Assembly: GCF_000956475.1 (NCBI RefSeq)
Contig: NZ_JYJB01000009.1
Span: 372,001 to 436,000 of the forward strand
DNA length: 64,000 bases
Reading direction: 5' to 3'
Source: Microbacterium hydrocarbonoxydans
Lineage (GTDB): Bacteria; Actinomycetota; Actinomycetes; Actinomycetales; Microbacteriaceae
In this document: positions 1-9,492 of the stretch, in pieces
Layout: each line of letters starts with the position of its first letter
How positions within the stretch are numbered: the first letter of the stretch is position 1
The notes under the pieces: model-generated
Told to the model about the DNA's origin: nothing
The model's database searches: none
What the model saw: only the letters and a program-made list of their open reading frames with translations
Program-made: the position numbers and the translations under genes

Positions 1-7
1 CTTTCCG

Positions 8-1835
<1,828 letters not shown>

Positions 1836-1858
1836 AGGCGGCGTGGCAGGATGAGCGG

Positions 1859-2293
1859 ATGCTGCAGCATCCGCCGTCCTCCCGGCCTCCCGTCCTCGGG
1901 CGGGTCGTCGACCGGCAGACGCGCTGCGTCCACTACCGCACGGAGCTCGACATCGTCGCGATCCGATTCGCCTGCTGCGGCGAGTACTACCCCTGTCACC
2001 GGTGCCACTCCGAGGTCGCCGGACACGAGAGCGCCCAGTGGCCGATCGACGCCAGGAGCACCCGAGCCGTGCTGTGCGGGGCGTGCGGTACGGAGCTGGC
2101 GATCGCGGAATACCTCGAGGCCGCCGAGTGCCCGTCGTGCGCGTCGCGGTTCAACCCCGGCTGCGCACTGCACGCGCACCTCTACTTCGAGGTCGATCCA
2201 TCGTCGCGCGAAGGCGTGGACTCCGACGGAGAACCGGTCGTGACGACCGTCTCGGCCGCGAGCTCTCCCACAGTTCCGTCGTCGTCGACGTAG
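1859..2293 (+). CDS. CHY-type zinc-finger protein
   Basis: A 144-residue protein with closely spaced Cys/His pairs: CVH at 23-25, CC near 39, CHRCH near 46-50, CGAC near 73-76, CPSC near 92-95, then the family-typical end NPGCALHAHLYFE. This is the CHY zinc finger, found in small bacterial proteins and eukaryotic Hot13/RCHY1. The bacterial role is not established; metal binding is likely. The recognisable domain finishes around residue 113. The last ~30 residues (Ser/Thr/Val rich) lie antisense to the end of the converging sigma-factor gene, so they may be unconserved read-on. ATG 1859 gives a product starting MLQHPP; another frame with ATG at 1851 is a shadow. Confidence 0.8.
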   Translation: MLQHPPSSRPPVLGRVVDRQTRCVHYRTELDIVAIRFACCGEYYPCHRCHSEVAGHESAQWPIDARSTRAVLCGACGTELAIAEYLEAAECPSCASRFNPGCALHAHLYFEVDPSSREGVDSDGEPVVTTVSAASSPTVPSSST

Positions 2294-3795
2294 TACACCT
2301 CGACCTTGTGCTCTCCCTCGGGAAGCGCGAGATCGAAATCGGCAGTCTCGTCGTATGCCGTGCCGATCGTCTGATCGTCGATGACGAGCGCCACATCGGT
2401 CTCGTCGGCGCCCCAGACCGCCACGCTCATGCTCTCGTCGGCGGCGGCGACATAGACGACGATCGACGACGTCCACCAGGAAGATCCGCGCGCGGACATC
2501 ATCTCGCCCAGCTCCTGGGCGTCGATGTCATCCTTGTCGAGACCGAAGGCGTTGCCGTTGCCGTTACCGGGGCCGACATCGCCCTGTCCCTGTCCCTGGC
2601 TCTGCCCCTGACCGCGATCGGGCTTCGTGAGGATCTTGACGGCCTTGTCGACCACGGTCTCGACGACCGGCGCCACCGGAATGGCAGTCGCCGTCGCCGG
2701 TGGGGAAACCGGAACCGGGGCTGCCGGGACAGGCACCGCGACGGGGACCACGGCTGCGGGGGCCGGAGAGGGCGCGGCGGGCGCTGGTCGTGCCGGTGCC
2801 GCCTGCACGGCGGGCGTGAGGGTCCCGGTCGCGTCGGGCTCGGCGACGGGACGCACGAACAGACTGCCGCTGATCGACAGGGCGACCGCGGTCGCTGCCG
2901 CGACGGGCCAGAGCAGAGGAGCGGAGTTGGCGGCCGCGTCGACCGCGGGCTGCACGGATGCGGGGAGCCCCGCCCAGCCCGTCACGCCGCTCACTGCGGC
3001 CGCAGCCTGATCGGCGGGGAACAGGAGCGGCAGGAGCACCAGTCCGCTCCCTCCTGCGAGCAGCGGTCCGAGCGTCATCGCGCGGGCCAGATGCCTGGCT
3101 TCACCGGCTGCGGACCGGCAGGCCTCGCACTCGTCGATGTGCGTCGTGACGAAGCGCTCCGACCTCGGCGCCAGATCATCGTGCGCGTAGGCGCCGAGCA
3201 GCTCGATCACCCGCGCGTGCTCGCTGCCGGTGGGTGCCGTGCGCAGATGAGCGCGTATCCACGCCTTGCGCAGCGCGTCACGGGCGCGATACGTGAGCGC
3301 CGCTGCGGAGTTCGGCCGGATATGCAGCACCTCGGCGATCTCCCGCGGCGGGAGCTGCTCGACCTCGCTCAGCCAGAGCGCGTGCTGCCAGCGTTCCGGC
3401 AGCGACCCGAACGCCTCGATCACCGCCGCCGAGTTCACCATCGCCTCGATGTCGATCGACCCGAGCAGGGAGGGCGGATGCTCGGCATCCTCGATGGGCG
3501 TCGTCGCAGGCAGGCGCCTGGCGTGGCTCATCCAGGTGTTCTTGACGGTCGTCAGCAGGTAAGGGCGGAAGCTCCGCTGCGGACCCTTGCCGCTGCGGAG
3601 CTGGCGGAGGATGCTCAAGAACGCGTCCGAGACCACATCCTCAGGGTCGGGGGGAGACGCGCCGAGGCTCCGGGCGTAGGCGACGGCGACCGGGGAGTGC
3701 CGACGCCACAGCTCTGAGAACGCATGACGGTCACCGCTTCGGCTGCGCAGCAGCAGAGCGTTGTCGGACTCCGGGGCGTCGCGTGGTTCGTCCAT
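2182..3795 (-). CDS. ECF-type sigma factor fused to anti-sigma zinc finger, membrane segment and exported domain
   Basis: 537 residues in distinct blocks. Residues 14-95 resemble sigma region 2 (DPEDVVSDAFL) and 128-183 resemble region 4 with its helix-turn-helix. Residues 193-240 carry an anti-sigma-type zinc finger with HIDECEAC (H219, C223, C226). Hydrophobic stretches lie at about 241-260 and 293-315, followed by a Pro/Ala linker (~330-375), a Gly/Gln/Asn-rich linker and a C-terminal beta-rich domain (~430-520) that would lie outside if one segment spans the membrane. Sigma and anti-sigma are usually separate proteins; here they are one chain. The signal and targets are unknown. The 3' end overlaps the converging CHY gene by 112 bases. 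Confidence 0.82.
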   Translation of the reverse strand: MDEPRDAPESDNALLLRSRSGDRHAFSELWRRHSPVAVAYARSLGASPPDPEDVVSDAFLSILRQLRSGKGPQRSFRPYLLTTVKNTWMSHARRLPATTPIEDAEHPPSLLGSIDIEAMVNSAAVIEAFGSLPERWQHALWLSEVEQLPPREIAEVLHIRPNSAAALTYRARDALRKAWIRAHLRTAPTGSEHARVIELLGAYAHDDLAPRSERFVTTHIDECEACRSAAGEARHLARAMTLGPLLAGGSGLVLLPLLFPADQAAAAVSGVTGWAGLPASVQPAVDAAANSAPLLWPVAAATAVALSISGSLFVRPVAEPDATGTLTPAVQAAPARPAPAAPSPAPAAVVPVAVPVPAAPVPVSPPATATAIPVAPVVETVVDKAVKILTKPDRGQGQSQGQGQGDVGPGNGNGNAFGLDKDDIDAQELGEMMSARGSSWWTSSIVVYVAAADESMSVAVWGADETDVALVIDDQTIGTAYDETADFDLALPEGEHKVEVYYVDDDGTVGELAAETVVTTGSPSESTPSRDDGSTSK

Positions 3796-4133
3796 GAAAC
3801 CTCAAAGGTGAGCGACCGGCTTCGGGTGCCGGTGAGGTGAGACTACCTCAGAGTAGGTGCGGAACGCGCGCACGAACTGCCCGCCGATGGGGAGGGCGGA
3901 GAAAGAAGAAGGCGCGGGTGGGGCCAAAGGGAGGCGGCCCCACCCGCGGGCCGCGCTTGAGGGGAGAGGCGGCCCAGACGTCGATACGAAGGATTATCCC
4001 CAAGAACCGATCTTCGTCACACAAGCAAGACGCGCGTACGGACGGTTCATGACGCGGATTCCGAAAAAACTTCTGCGAGATCTTCTCTACCATCGCCCTC
4101 AGTGCTGTCGCACCCGGGGCGTAGCCTCCTGAC
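3796..4133. other. 338-base intergenic region with a strong hairpin
   Basis: Divergent spacer between the sigma-factor gene (minus) and ogt (plus), with no convincing gene. Its main feature is a perfect 12-bp inverted repeat, GCGGGTGGGGCC at 3914-3925 with its complement at 3936-3947 and a 10-base loop. Read on the minus strand the hairpin is followed by a pyrimidine-rich run (CTTCTTCTTTCTCC), so it could end or attenuate transcription toward the sigma gene. A GATAAT-like box near 3991-3996 on the minus strand is a possible -10, without a convincing -35. Confidence 0.5.
3914..3947 (-). terminator. putative attenuator or terminator hairpin upstream of the sigma gene
   Basis: Perfect 12-bp GC-rich stem, 10-base loop, followed on the minus strand by a U/C-rich run. 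It lies about 120 bases upstream of the sigma-factor start, not behind any gene, so its likely roles are attenuation in the sigma mRNA leader or the 3' end of a short transcript. This is inference from sequence only. Confidence 0.45.
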
Positions 4134-4628
4134 ATGCCTTCATTCGCAACCCTGCGCACACCCGTCGGCGTGGTCGGCGTCGTCAGTTCGGGAGATGCGA
4201 TCACCCGGGTGTCGTGGCGGTCGACGGCGCCTGTCGGAGCGGATGCCGCACCCGATGCACTGCTCGATGAGGCCCTCGCGCAGCTGCGCGCCTACTTCGA
4301 CGGCGCGCGCCGCGACTTCGACCTGCCGATCGATCTGGGTGTGCAGACCGACGCGACCCGTGCCGTGCTGATGGCGCTGTTCGAGACGGTCGCCGCGGGA
4401 GAGACCGTCACTTACGGAGAGCTGGCCGGGCGCAGCGGCACCACGATTCCGGCGCGCGGGATCGGCGCGATCATGGGCGCGAACCCGGTGCCGTTGATCG
4501 TGCCGTGCCATCGGGTGGTCGCAGGCGACGGCCTGGGCGGATACTCCGGAGGCGACGCAGGGCAAGGGCTGCAGACCAAGCGCTGGCTGCTCGAGCACGA
4601 GGGCGCGCTGCCCCCGTCGCTGTTCTGA
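4134..4628 (+). CDS. ogt: methylated-DNA--protein-cysteine methyltransferase
   Basis: Suicide DNA repair protein that moves O6-alkyl groups from guanine to its own cysteine. The 164-residue product has the signature IVPCHRVV with acceptor C125, preceded by the helix-turn-helix region around YGELAGRSGT and the RGIGAIMGANP segment that contacts DNA. Length and domain order fit the stand-alone Ogt type without an Ada regulatory half. ATG 4134 is the first reasonable start. A second alkylation-repair candidate, a HhH-GPD glycosylase, lies 8 kb downstream but is not linked in an operon. Confidence 0.95.
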   Translation: MPSFATLRTPVGVVGVVSSGDAITRVSWRSTAPVGADAAPDALLDEALAQLRAYFDGARRDFDLPIDLGVQTDATRAVLMALFETVAAGETVTYGELAGRSGTTIPARGIGAIMGANPVPLIVPCHRVVAGDGLGGYSGGDAGQGLQTKRWLLEHEGALPPSLF

Positions 4629-4722
4629 GCATCCGCCTCGAAGGCATCCGCTCGCGTGTCATCCGCTCCTGGACACCTGCGAGAATGGGAGTCCCGCGCC
4701 GATTCCGATTTGAGGAGCCCCC

Positions 4723-6126
4723 GTGCAGTACATCTCGACCCGAGGCGGCATGCAGCCGCTGCCGTACTGCGACGCCCTGCTCGAAGGCCTCGCAACCGAC
4801 GGCGGGCTGACGGTCCCCGAGGTCATGCCGACGGTCGACGGGGAGACGCTAGAGCGCTGGCGTGCGCTCACCTATCCGCAGCTCGCGACCGAGGTGCTCG
4901 GCCTGTTCGCGACCGACATCCCGCGCGAGGACCTCGCACGCATGACCGAGGCGGCCTACGCGCCCTTCCCCGACTCGGTCGTTCCGCTGCGCGAGATCGA
5001 CGGCGGCCTCACGCTCGTGGGCCTGTCCGAGGGGCCGACGCTGGCCTTCAAGGACATGGCGATGCAGTTCCTCGGTCAGGTCGTCGAGTATGCGCTCGAG
5101 CGCAAGGGCTCCGTGCTCAACGTGCTCGGAGCGACCTCGGGCGACACCGGCTCCGCCGCCGAGCATGCGCTGCGGGGCAAGGAGCGCATCTCCGTCTTCA
5201 TGCTCTCGCCGCAGGGGCGCATGAGCGCCTTCCAGCGTGCGCAGATGTTCTCGATCGACGACGAGAACGTGCACAACATCGCGGTCGCGGGAGTATTCGA
5301 CGACTGCCAGAACCTCGTCAAGCAGCTCGCCGGCGACCTCGACTTCAAGCGCACGCAGCATCTCGGCGCCGTGAACTCGATCAACCTCGCGCGCATCACC
5401 GCGCAGGTCGTCTATTACTTCTGGGCGTGGCTGCGGGCGACGGATGCCGGTGGCTGGACCGAGCTGAGCATCACGGTGCCGTCCGGCAACTTCGGCAACA
5501 TCCTCTCCGGTTTCTACGCCAAGCAGATGGGTCTGCCGATCCGCCGCCTCGTGCTCGCGGCCAACGAGAACAACGTGCTCGACGAGTTCTTCCGCACCGG
5601 CGTGTACCGCCCGCGCAGCGCGGAGCAGACCCTCGCGACGTCGAGCCCGTCGATGGACATCTCGAAGGCATCGAACCTCGAGCGCTTCATCTTCGAGCTG
5701 GTCGACCGCGATCCCGCTCGCGTCGTGGGCGCCTGGCGCGACCTCGACGAGCAGGGCTTCGTCGACTTCACCGCCGACCTCGCCCGTTTCGAAGACGAGT
5801 TCGGCATCGTCAGCGGCACGTCGACCCACGCCGACCGCCTCGCGACGATCAAGGGCGTGTACGAGGCGTCGGACGACATCATCGACCCGCACACGGCCGA
5901 CGGCGTCAAGGTCGCGCGCGAGTATGTCGAGTCGGGTGTGCCGATGCTCGTGCTCGAGACGGCCAAGCCCGAGAAGTTCGCCGAGACGATCCGCGAGGCG
6001 ATCGGTGTCGATCTCGACTATTCACCCGAGCTGCGCACCATGCTCGAGGCTCCTCAGCATGTCACCGAGCTGCCCGACGACGAGGCGGCGCTGCGCGCCT
6101 TCATCGAGCAGCACGCGCTGCGCTGA
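4723..6126 (+). CDS. thrC: threonine synthase
   Basis: PLP enzyme converting O-phosphohomoserine to threonine. 467 residues place it in the longer E. coli/yeast-like class. The N-terminus YISTRGGMQPLPYCDALLEG is typical, the PLP lysine is K110 in LAFKDMAMQF, and the phosphate-binding loop SGNFGN is near residue 253. The GTG start has GAGGAGC a few bases upstream. The usual thrB and hom partners are not adjacent, so the gene stands alone. It ends just before a large nested hairpin that probably terminates its transcript. Confidence 0.96.
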   Translation: MQYISTRGGMQPLPYCDALLEGLATDGGLTVPEVMPTVDGETLERWRALTYPQLATEVLGLFATDIPREDLARMTEAAYAPFPDSVVPLREIDGGLTLVGLSEGPTLAFKDMAMQFLGQVVEYALERKGSVLNVLGATSGDTGSAAEHALRGKERISVFMLSPQGRMSAFQRAQMFSIDDENVHNIAVAGVFDDCQNLVKQLAGDLDFKRTQHLGAVNSINLARITAQVVYYFWAWLRATDAGGWTELSITVPSGNFGNILSGFYAKQMGLPIRRLVLAANENNVLDEFFRTGVYRPRSAEQTLATSSPSMDISKASNLERFIFELVDRDPARVVGAWRDLDEQGFVDFTADLARFEDEFGIVSGTSTHADRLATIKGVYEASDDIIDPHTADGVKVAREYVESGVPMLVLETAKPEKFAETIREAIGVDLDYSPELRTMLEAPQHVTELPDDEAALRAFIEQHALR

Positions 6127-6136
6127 CCCGGCTCCC

Positions 6137-6218
6137 GCCGAGACCCCCGTTTCTCGCCGAGACCCCCACATAGTCGCGTCGCTATGTGGGGGTCTCGGCA
6201 GTATCAGGGGGTCTCGGC
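6137..6218. terminator. nested double-dyad bidirectional terminator
   Basis: Two inverted repeats nested around one centre. The inner stem is 18 bp and perfect (6156-6173 with 6182-6199, 8-base loop). The outer stem is 12 bp (6137-6148 with 6207-6218). All four arms contain GAGACCCCC or its complement. The element sits between thrC and the converging VOC gene, so it can serve both transcripts. A related hairpin with the same arm word lies at 46252-46289. Confidence 0.75.
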
Positions 6219-6232
6219 GTCGTGGATACCTG

Positions 6233-6643
6233 TCAGGCCGGGTCTCCGTTGAGCATCCAGTTCACGCCGAAGCGGTCGACGAGCATGCCGAACAGGCCGC
6301 CCCACGGTGCCACAGCGAGGGGGATGGTCACGGTCGCTCCGTCGGACAGGCCGTCCCACACCGCGCGCGTCGTCTCGGCGGACGTGCCGCTCAGCGAGAC
6401 CGAGAATCCCTGCGGCGTGACGTAGGGCATCGAGCTCGGGGTGTCCGACGCCATCAGCACCAGACCATCGGGCGTCGTCAGCTGCGCGTGCATGAGGAGA
6501 TCACCTTCGCTCGGGTCCTGCATCATGTCGGGGTATTCCGAGAACACGTTGATGTCGAGGTCGCCGCCGAGAACGCTCTGATAGAACTCCATCGCCTCGC
6601 GTGCGTTGTCGCGGAAGGAGAGGTACGGGTTGAGATTCGCCAT
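6233..6643 (-). CDS. PhnB-like VOC family protein
   Basis: 136-residue protein of the vicinal oxygen chelate superfamily, PhnB/'3-demethylubiquinone methyltransferase-like' branch. It opens NPYLSFRDNAREAMEFYQSV and ends WGGLFGMLVDRFGVNWMLN, both hallmarks of that branch. Members are usually dimeric and mostly of unknown substrate; the methyltransferase name is historical. The start is taken at ATG 6643 (MANLNPYLSF); an upstream in-frame ATG would add 27 unconserved residues. It faces thrC and stands apart from the two other VOC genes at 10.9-11.8 kb, to which it is only distantly similar. Confidence 0.85.
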   Translation of the reverse strand: MANLNPYLSFRDNAREAMEFYQSVLGGDLDINVFSEYPDMMQDPSEGDLLMHAQLTTPDGLVLMASDTPSSMPYVTPQGFSVSLSGTSAETTRAVWDGLSDGATVTIPLAVAPWGGLFGMLVDRFGVNWMLNGDPA

Positions 6644-6736
6644 CGTGGCTCCCGGGTCGAGTGGATGCGCGCACGGACTCGTGCATGCAGGCTCAGTCTG
6701 CGCCGGGCGTGTGGCTGCTCGCAAGAGGGGGCGAAC

Positions 6737-7003
6737 TCAGTCCGGCAGTGCCTTCACCGCTGCCGTGAGCACCTGCGGAACCGTCGGCACGCCCTCGGCG
6801 CGGAACACCTCGACCCCGGCGTCGTCGCGGATCACGACGGTCGGAGTGAAGCGGATGTGCAGCGCCTCCGCGGCATCCGGATCGCGCGCCACATCGAGCT
6901 CTGTCACCGTCGCTCCCGGCAGGAATCGAGCGGCGTCCGCCAGCACAGAGCGAGTCCGCGCGCAGGCGCCGCAGAAGGATGAGCTGATCAGCGTGAGCTC
7001 CAT
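6737..7003 (-). CDS. thioredoxin-like disulfide protein
   Basis: Compact 88-residue thioredoxin-fold protein with the redox pair C11-G-A-C14 close to the N-terminus (SSFCGACART) and the cis-proline segment RFTPTVVI near residue 52. It has no signal peptide, so it should act in the cytoplasm as a thioredoxin or glutaredoxin-like reductant. The length is shorter than classic thioredoxin (~105). The start is ATG 7003; the longer open frame upstream runs through the neighbouring exporter region. It is transcribed on the minus strand downstream of the FUSC gene. Its partner is unknown. Confidence 0.8.
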   Translation of the reverse strand: MELTLISSSFCGACARTRSVLADAARFLPGATVTELDVARDPDAAEALHIRFTPTVVIRDDAGVEVFRAEGVPTVPQVLTAAVKALPD

Positions 7004-7085
7004 CTGCGCCTCCTGTGCATCGGTTCCGCTGAATGCAACAGGAGCGCGGCGCGGGTGTTCCCGCGCTCCGGCGCAGGCAGGTGGA

Positions 7086-8099
7086 TCAGTCTGTGCGAAT
7101 CGGCAGTGCCCGCGGATGCAGGACTCCCGACGCCGCGCCCAGAGCGGCCCCGACCAGGGTGTCGACGACGCGCTCGAACGCGATGTCGAGCGAGCCGATC
7201 GTGCCGGTGGCTGCCCCCGCGAGCAGCAGCACCATCGGCGTGATGAAGACCAGCGCAAGCGCATAGTGGCGCACCACGATGATCTCGATGGTGAACTGCA
7301 GGGCGCCCAGCAGAAGTGCCAGAAGCAGGCCCGCAGGGTGAAGCAGCACCAGCAGCGCGTAGACGCCGGCGCCGACGACGGTCCCCAGCATCCGATGCAG
7401 CCCCCGCTCGAAGGCTGCCCTGCGCGCGGCCGCGACTCCGATCACGGCGATGCCTGATCCGACGACCCAGTACGTGCGGGTGGGGTCGATCACGACCCCC
7501 AGCAGCACACCGATCACGGCGACGAGCGCCACCCGCAGAAGCAGCATCCGCCCGTCGGCCGTGAGCGTCGGGCCGGGGAAGAGGTCGAGAAGAGGGCGGG
7601 CGGTCTTCCGCCGCACTCGCGGCAGGACGAGAGGCGTGAGGGTCAGCAGGTATGAGAACACGCAGCCGGCCGCGAACGCCGCGACATAGAGCTCGCCGCT
7701 GATCGCACCCGACCCGATCACGTGTGCGGCGAGACCGAAGGTGAGCACGAAGAACAGCGGTCCGGGAGGGCCCAGACGGAAGCCGAAGGCCAGCGCGGCG
7801 CTCGCGATCGCGACGATGACGAGGCCGGCGCTGGCCAGCCACACGGTCCCCGAGCAGAGCGCGCCGAGTGCGGCGGACACGATGAGGGTCGCCGCGACGA
7901 CCGGCAGCACGCGTGCGCGTTCGACCACTGGCAGCGCGCCGTAATGCAGGATGGTGAAAGCGCCGGATGCTGCGAGATACCCGAGCGCGGGCTGCCCGAC
8001 GAGCGTCATCACCGCGATCGGGACCGAGATGCCGAGAGCGGCCTGGAGCGCAAGCTGCCAGCGCGGACCACGTGACGGGGCGAAGGCGAACAGGCTCAC
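7086..8099 (-). CDS. FUSC-family membrane protein (putative aromatic acid exporter)
   Basis: 337 residues with two clusters of hydrophobic helices separated by a soluble stretch (RVRRKTARPLLDLFPGP) near the middle, the layout of FUSC/ArAE proteins. The second half repeats the first half's YWVVGSGIAVIG-type segment. Substrates of actinobacterial members are not known; aromatic acid or drug efflux is the family guess. The GTG start at 8099 has an excellent ribosome site (GGGAGGA) seven bases upstream; the longer frame beginning at 8366 runs into the divergent peptidase gene. Only 28 bases separate the two divergent starts. Confidence 0.75.
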   Translation of the reverse strand: MSLFAFAPSRGPRWQLALQAALGISVPIAVMTLVGQPALGYLAASGAFTILHYGALPVVERARVLPVVAATLIVSAALGALCSGTVWLASAGLVIVAIASAALAFGFRLGPPGPLFFVLTFGLAAHVIGSGAISGELYVAAFAAGCVFSYLLTLTPLVLPRVRRKTARPLLDLFPGPTLTADGRMLLLRVALVAVIGVLLGVVIDPTRTYWVVGSGIAVIGVAAARRAAFERGLHRMLGTVVGAGVYALLVLLHPAGLLLALLLGALQFTIEIIVVRHYALALVFITPMVLLLAGAATGTIGSLDIAFERVVDTLVGAALGAASGVLHPRALPIRTD

Positions 8100-8127
8100 C
8101 CATCCATCCTCCCAGGTGGGGGATACG

Positions 8128-9492
8128 ATGGCGGGCGTGACCGCACCCCGCCCCGGCATCGCCGAGCGACTCTCGGAGATGATCCGGCTGCCTACAGTGT
8201 CCGCCGAGCTCGAGGAGCGCGGCACTGCACCGTTCGAGGCATTCGTGGGGCTGATCGCCGAGCAGTACCCGCTGGTACATGAGAAACTCGCGCTCGAGCG
8301 CCACACCGCCTTCGGTCTGCTGTTCCACTGGAAGGGCGCGGCTCCAGGCGACCCGCTCGTGCTCATGGCGCACTACGACGTCGTCCCCGTGGACGAGAGC
8401 GACGATTGGACACACCCGCCGTTCGCGGGGGTGATCGCCGACGACATCGTCTACGGCCGCGGCGCGCTCGACGACAAGGGGCCGTTGATCGTCGTGCTCG
8501 AGGCGGTCGAGAATCTGCTCTCCTCAGGCTTCACGCCTGCGCGCGACGTCTATCTGAGCTTCGGCGGCAACGAGGAGACCTTCGGCGATGCGGCGCGGGA
8601 GATCGCACGGGTGTTCCGCGAGCGGGGGATCACGCCGTGGCTCGTTGTCGATGAGGGCGGGGCGGTGGTCGACGCGCCGCTGCCATTCGTGCCGGGACGA
8701 GCCGCCATGATCGGAGTCGGGGAGAAGGGCGTCATGACTCTGCGGCTGTCGGCCCGCGGCGACGGAGGCCATGCCTCGGCACCGCCTGCGCTGACGGCGG
8801 TGCGGAGGATCGCACGGGCGGTCGACCGGCTCGGCCCCCGGACCTTCAGAGCGCGGCCGTCGAAGGCGGTGGGAAGGATGCTGGCGCAGCTCGCGGCGCA
8901 GACACCGGGACCCGTCCGCCATCTGCTGCGCCTTCTCGGTGCCGTCCCTCCGCTCACCGGCGGCCTGTTCGCGGCGCTCGGCGGCGAACCTGCAGCCCTC
9001 GTGCGCACGACGGTCGCCGCGACCATGCAGTCGGGCGGCACGGCCGCGAACGTGCTGCCGTCCGCCGCATCCGCCATCGTCAACCTGCGCATCGCGCTCG
9101 GCGAGACGACCCAGCAGACGGTCATGCGGGTGCGGCGGCGGATCGCTGATCCGGATGTCACAGTCACCGTGATCGAGGCCAGCGAGCCGTCTCCGGAGTC
9201 TCCCACCGATAACGTGCAGTTCGCGCTGATCGCCGAGGCGCTGGCCGTGTCGCACCCCGGGGTCGCGCCTGTGCCGTACGTGATGATGGCGGCGACGGAT
9301 TCCCGGCACTTCCACCGCTTCTCGCCAGCCGTCTACCGGTTCGCCCCGCTCGACATGTCGAATGCGCAGCGGGCCTCGATACACGGCGTCGACGAGAACG
9401 TCGAGATCGCTGCGCTGGTGCGCGGCGAGCGGTTCCACCGGGCGCTCATCGAGAGCATCCCGCCGCACTCACCCGAACCGGAGTCGCTATGA
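8128..9492 (+). CDS. M20 family zinc metallopeptidase
   Basis: 454-residue dipeptidase/deacylase-type enzyme of the M20 clan. Metal and catalytic residues are visible: H82 and D84 in LMAHYDVVPV, D115 in GRGALDDKG, and E149-E150 in GGNEETFGD. The central dimerisation domain begins near MTLRLSARGDGGHAS. It resembles the carboxypeptidase-S/YscS-like branch, which hydrolyses peptides or N-acyl amino acids; the precise substrate cannot be read from sequence. ATG 8128 is chosen, and GTG 8137 is possible. The stop overlaps the next gene's start by 4 bases, so peptidase and transporter are translationally coupled. Confidence 0.9.
   Translation: MAGVTAPRPGIAERLSEMIRLPTVSAELEERGTAPFEAFVGLIAEQYPLVHEKLALERHTAFGLLFHWKGAAPGDPLVLMAHYDVVPVDESDDWTHPPFAGVIADDIVYGRGALDDKGPLIVVLEAVENLLSSGFTPARDVYLSFGGNEETFGDAAREIARVFRERGITPWLVVDEGGAVVDAPLPFVPGRAAMIGVGEKGVMTLRLSARGDGGHASAPPALTAVRRIARAVDRLGPRTFRARPSKAVGRMLAQLAAQTPGPVRHLLRLLGAVPPLTGGLFAALGGEPAALVRTTVAATMQSGGTAANVLPSAASAIVNLRIALGETTQQTVMRVRRRIADPDVTVTVIEASEPSPESPTDNVQFALIAEALAVSHPGVAPVPYVMMAATDSRHFHRFSPAVYRFAPLDMSNAQRASIHGVDENVEIAALVRGERFHRALIESIPPHSPEPESL

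Noticed and set aside
2002-3717. 571-codon plus-strand frame opposite the sigma-factor gene
   Set aside because: Low-complexity Arg/Gly/Asp sequence with no family. The minus strand encodes recognisable sigma and zinc-finger motifs.
3994-4050. 18-codon minus-strand ORF (MNRPYARLAC...) upstream of the sigma gene
   Set aside because: No ribosome site or promoter in the right place and no conservation evidence. Kept only as part of the leader region.
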